6,429 nucleotides of DNA from Desulfobacterales bacterium (GTDB taxonomy: Bacteria; Desulfobacterota; Desulfobacteria; Desulfobacterales; UBA5852), in contig JASJBQ010000276.1 of assembly GCA_030066455.1 (NCBI GenBank), forward strand, positions 1 to 6,429, given 5' to 3'. The notes below the pieces were generated by a model. It saw nothing but the letters and a program-made list of their open reading frames with translations, was not told the DNA's origin and did no database searches. A program made the position numbers and the translations under genes. The stretch's first letter is position 1. Each line of letters starts with the position of its first letter. Positions 4,550-6,429 of this stretch are shown here, one piece after another.

Positions 4550-6429
4550 GCATGGCCCGTGTGCATGGCTTCAAAGGCCGTGGCGGTGGTGTGGGCGTCG
4601 CCGGCGACCTGGTAGGGCAGCTTCAATCGCTCGAGGGTTGCTTTCAGGCGACACTCCGGCTCGGAGCCCATCCCGAGCACGACGGTGTCGGCCGGCAGAT
4701 CCACCATTTGCCCTTCTGCGTTCTGGGCCCTTACGCCGTCTGCCGTTATGGCCGTGGCTTTAATGCTGGGAAGGGTTTTGACGTGGTAACGGCTCAAGTC
4801 CTGGATCAGTGTCCAGCGGGTGGTTTTCCCCAGGCCCTGGCCGATGCGGTCGATCATTTCGATGATCGTGATGTCCCGGGTGCCGCGGGTGGCCAGCTCG
4901 TAAAGATCCTCCAGGGATTCGGCCTTGTTGACCATCAGAAATTTGAGGGTTTCGCCGGACAGCGTGCCCTTGTCCGCCAGAAAGAGGGCGGTTTCGACCC
5001 CCACGGCCCCGCCGCCGATGATCACCACGCGGCGGCCCGTGCGCACCTGGTTGCGCAGAACATCCCAGGCCTGGACGACATGGGGCCGGTCGGCCCCGGG
5101 TATGGGTGGTGCAATCGGTCGAGCGCCGGTGGCCAGAATGACATGGTCGGGATTGCGGGCGGCGATCTGCGGCTCATCGACGGTCTGGTTCAGAAGAACA
5201 TCGATGGCCGCCTTTTGAACCTGGCGGGCCAGATCGTGGGCCAGAACGGCAAATTCCTCGCGACCCGGGGGGGCGGCCGCCAGGAATAGCTGGCCGCCCA
5301 GGCGGGATCCCTTCTCATGCAGGCTCACGCGATGGCCGCATGCCGCCGCCGCCAATGCCGCCTGCATGCCTGCCGGACCGCCGCCGATCACCATGACCTC
5401 CATCGGGCGCTCGGCGCGCGACAGACGGTAGCTGCCCTCATGGCCGGCGAGGGGATTGCAGAGGCATTCGACGCTTTTGAGCTTGAACAGGTTGTCGAAG
5501 CAGCCCTGGGCGCAGGCCACACAGTGGACGACCTCGTCCTCTTGGCGGTGGCGTGCTTTTTCCGGCAGGCGGGGGTCGGCGATGAGGCTGCGGCCCATGG
5601 CCACCATGTCGCACATGTCTTCCGCCAATAGCTCCCTGGCGGTGGCGGGATCGTTCACGCGGTGGCCATAGATCACCGGGACATCCACCAGGTTTTTGAT
5701 GTCGCGGGCCAGATAGGCAAAAGCGCCGCGCGGCACCGCCGTGGTGATCTGCGGTACGCGGGCCTCATGCCAGCCGACATTGATGCTCAGTGCATCCACC
5801 GACGCTTTTTCGACCAGCGCACGGGCGTACTGCTGCAATTCGCGCCGGCTCTGGCCGGCAGGCATGAAGTCGTTGCCGTTCATCCGGACGATCAGGGGGA
5901 ATGCGGGGCCCACGGCCGCTCTGACCGCCTGCATGACTTCCAGCCCGAAGCGCATCCGGTTTTCCAGCGAACCGCCGTATTCGTCTTCGCGTTTGTTGGT
6001 CAGGGGCGAAAGGAATTCGCTGATCAGATACCCCGTGCCGCTAAGGATCTCGACCGCATCGAACCCCGCATCTTTCACGCGCTGGGCCGCACTAGCAAAA
6101 GAAGCCACGATCGTTTTGATTTCCTCCCGCTCGAGGGGTCTTGGGACTTCCTGCGTCATCCGCGAGGCGACAGCCGACGGCGCGACCGGCTGCCGTCCCT
6201 CCAGAAAAAATGAGAAATTGTAGCGTCCGGCGTGGTTCAACTGCACCGCCGAACGGGCACCTGCGGTGCGGATCGTTTCCGCCAGGCGGGTCAGCCCGGG
6301 GATGAAGGCGTCGTCGTGGGCGCCGATATTTGTGGTGTTCCCGGACATATCGTCCACGGTTGCATAGCCGACACAAATGCACCCGACCCCTCCCCGGGCC
6401 CGGGCGGCGTAGAAATCGACCAATTGATC
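4531..6429 (-). CDS. 2,4-dienoyl-CoA reductase / 2-enoate reductase-like FMN-FAD-FeS oxidoreductase (N-terminus beyond right edge)
   Basis: This is an old-yellow-enzyme-type flavoprotein that probably uses NAD(P)H to reduce a conjugated C=C bond of an enoate or dienoyl-CoA. 632 residues are visible. Numbering from the first visible codon, the FMN TIM barrel (1 to about 300) has QLNHAGR, active-site Tyr in GTGYLISEFL (Y134) and His in GWHEAR (H221). Both match E. coli FadH Y166 and H252, implying about 32 missing residues. A 4Fe-4S site follows with Cys 303, 306, 310 and 322 (C-x2-C-x3-C-x11-C, as in FadH). Then come the FAD-binding GGGPAG (349-354) and the second dinucleotide-binding GGGAVG (472-477). 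An insert beginning DKGTLSGETLKFL splits this last domain. GQGLGKTTRW and a terminal AGDAHTTATAFEAM complete it. The C-terminus is intact. The family is sure, but the substrate could be a dienoyl-CoA, 2-enoate or other enone, so no gene symbol is given. It converges on pckG; no partner gene is visible. Confidence 0.92.
   Translation of the reverse strand, partial: DQLVDFYAARARGGVGCICVGYATVDDMSGNTTNIGAHDDAFIPGLTRLAETIRTAGARSAVQLNHAGRYNFSFFLEGRQPVAPSAVASRMTQEVPRPLEREEIKTIVASFASAAQRVKDAGFDAVEILSGTGYLISEFLSPLTNKREDEYGGSLENRMRFGLEVMQAVRAAVGPAFPLIVRMNGNDFMPAGQSRRELQQYARALVEKASVDALSINVGWHEARVPQITTAVPRGAFAYLARDIKNLVDVPVIYGHRVNDPATARELLAEDMCDMVAMGRSLIADPRLPEKARHRQEDEVVHCVACAQGCFDNLFKLKSVECLCNPLAGHEGSYRLSRAERPMEVMVIGGGPAGMQAALAAAACGHRVSLHEKGSRLGGQLFLAAAPPGREEFAVLAHDLARQVQKAAIDVLLNQTVDEPQIAARNPDHVILATGARPIAPPIPGADRPHVVQAWDVLRNQVRTGRRVVIIGGGAVGVETALFLADKGTLSGETLKFLMVNKAESLEDLYELATRGTRDITIIEMIDRIGQGLGKTTRWTLIQDLSRYHVKTLPSIKATAITADGVRAQNAEGQMVDLPADTVVLGMGSEPECRLKATLERLKLPYQVAGDAHTTATAFEAMHTGHAAGRSV

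Noticed and set aside
4404..4763. 119-codon open frame on the plus strand starting between the convergent genes
   Set aside because: It runs into the antisense of the flavoprotein gene, has Arg/Pro-rich shadow composition and lacks a ribosome-binding site.
4417..5289. 290-codon open frame on the plus strand
   Set aside because: It is antisense to the FAD/NAD-binding domains of the flavoprotein and covers the intergenic hairpins. It has no recognisable domain.
5662..6213. 183-codon open frame on the plus strand
   Set aside because: It is antisense to the TIM-barrel domain of the flavoprotein, with no recognisable features.
1..6429. Mobile elements, CRISPR arrays, tRNA/rRNA genes or a novel defence or biosynthetic system
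   Set aside because: No terminal repeats, transposase-like frames, regularly spaced repeats or RNA-gene signatures were seen. Nearly all sequence is accounted for by four known metabolic or housekeeping families.

Overview
The window is GC-rich chromosomal DNA from a bacterium with an apparently anaerobic, ferredoxin-based metabolism. It carries four recognisable protein genes and short intergenic regions. The gene set points to an anaerobe: a 2-oxoacid:ferredoxin oxidoreductase subunit, a GTP-type PEP carboxykinase and an Fe-S/FMN/FAD enoate or dienoyl-CoA reductase. A Desulfobacterota-like (deltaproteobacterial) or similar host is my best guess. That is inference from gene content and protein style; no rRNA or other marker is present.

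Layout, left to right. (1) Positions 1-1206, minus strand: the first 402 codons of iorA, the alpha subunit of indolepyruvate:ferredoxin oxidoreductase, cut by the left edge inside its thiamine diphosphate domain. (2) 1207-1500: a divergent intergenic region, locally AT-richer, with promoter-like hexamers on both strands, repeated TTTACA elements and small hairpins. (3) 1501-2154, plus strand: an RdgB/HAM1-family XTP/dITP pyrophosphatase. (4) 2155-2384: a 230-nt spacer with one weak promoter candidate. (5) 2385-4337, plus strand: a complete 650-residue GTP-type phosphoenolpyruvate carboxykinase with unusual signature motifs. (6) 4338-4530: the intergenic region between convergent genes, with two strong GC-rich hairpins. 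(7) 4531-6429, minus strand: a multidomain old-yellow-enzyme/2,4-dienoyl-CoA reductase-like flavoprotein, lacking roughly its first 30 residues at the right edge.

The genes do not form one operon. iorA and rdgB are divergent, rdgB and pckG point the same way but are well separated, and pckG converges on the flavoprotein gene. Functionally, IorABs oxidise aryl pyruvates to acyl-CoA and reduced ferredoxin, PEPCK links the C4 pool to PEP for gluconeogenesis or anaplerosis, and the flavoprotein reduces enoates or dienoyl-CoAs. Together they fit anaerobic growth on amino acids, organic acids or fatty acids. RdgB is a housekeeping nucleotide-pool cleaner. I found no mobile element, CRISPR array, tRNA, rRNA or recognisable riboswitch, and no evidence of a new multi-gene system. 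The points most worth checking are the divergent PEPCK motifs and the symmetric promoter/operator region between iorA and rdgB.
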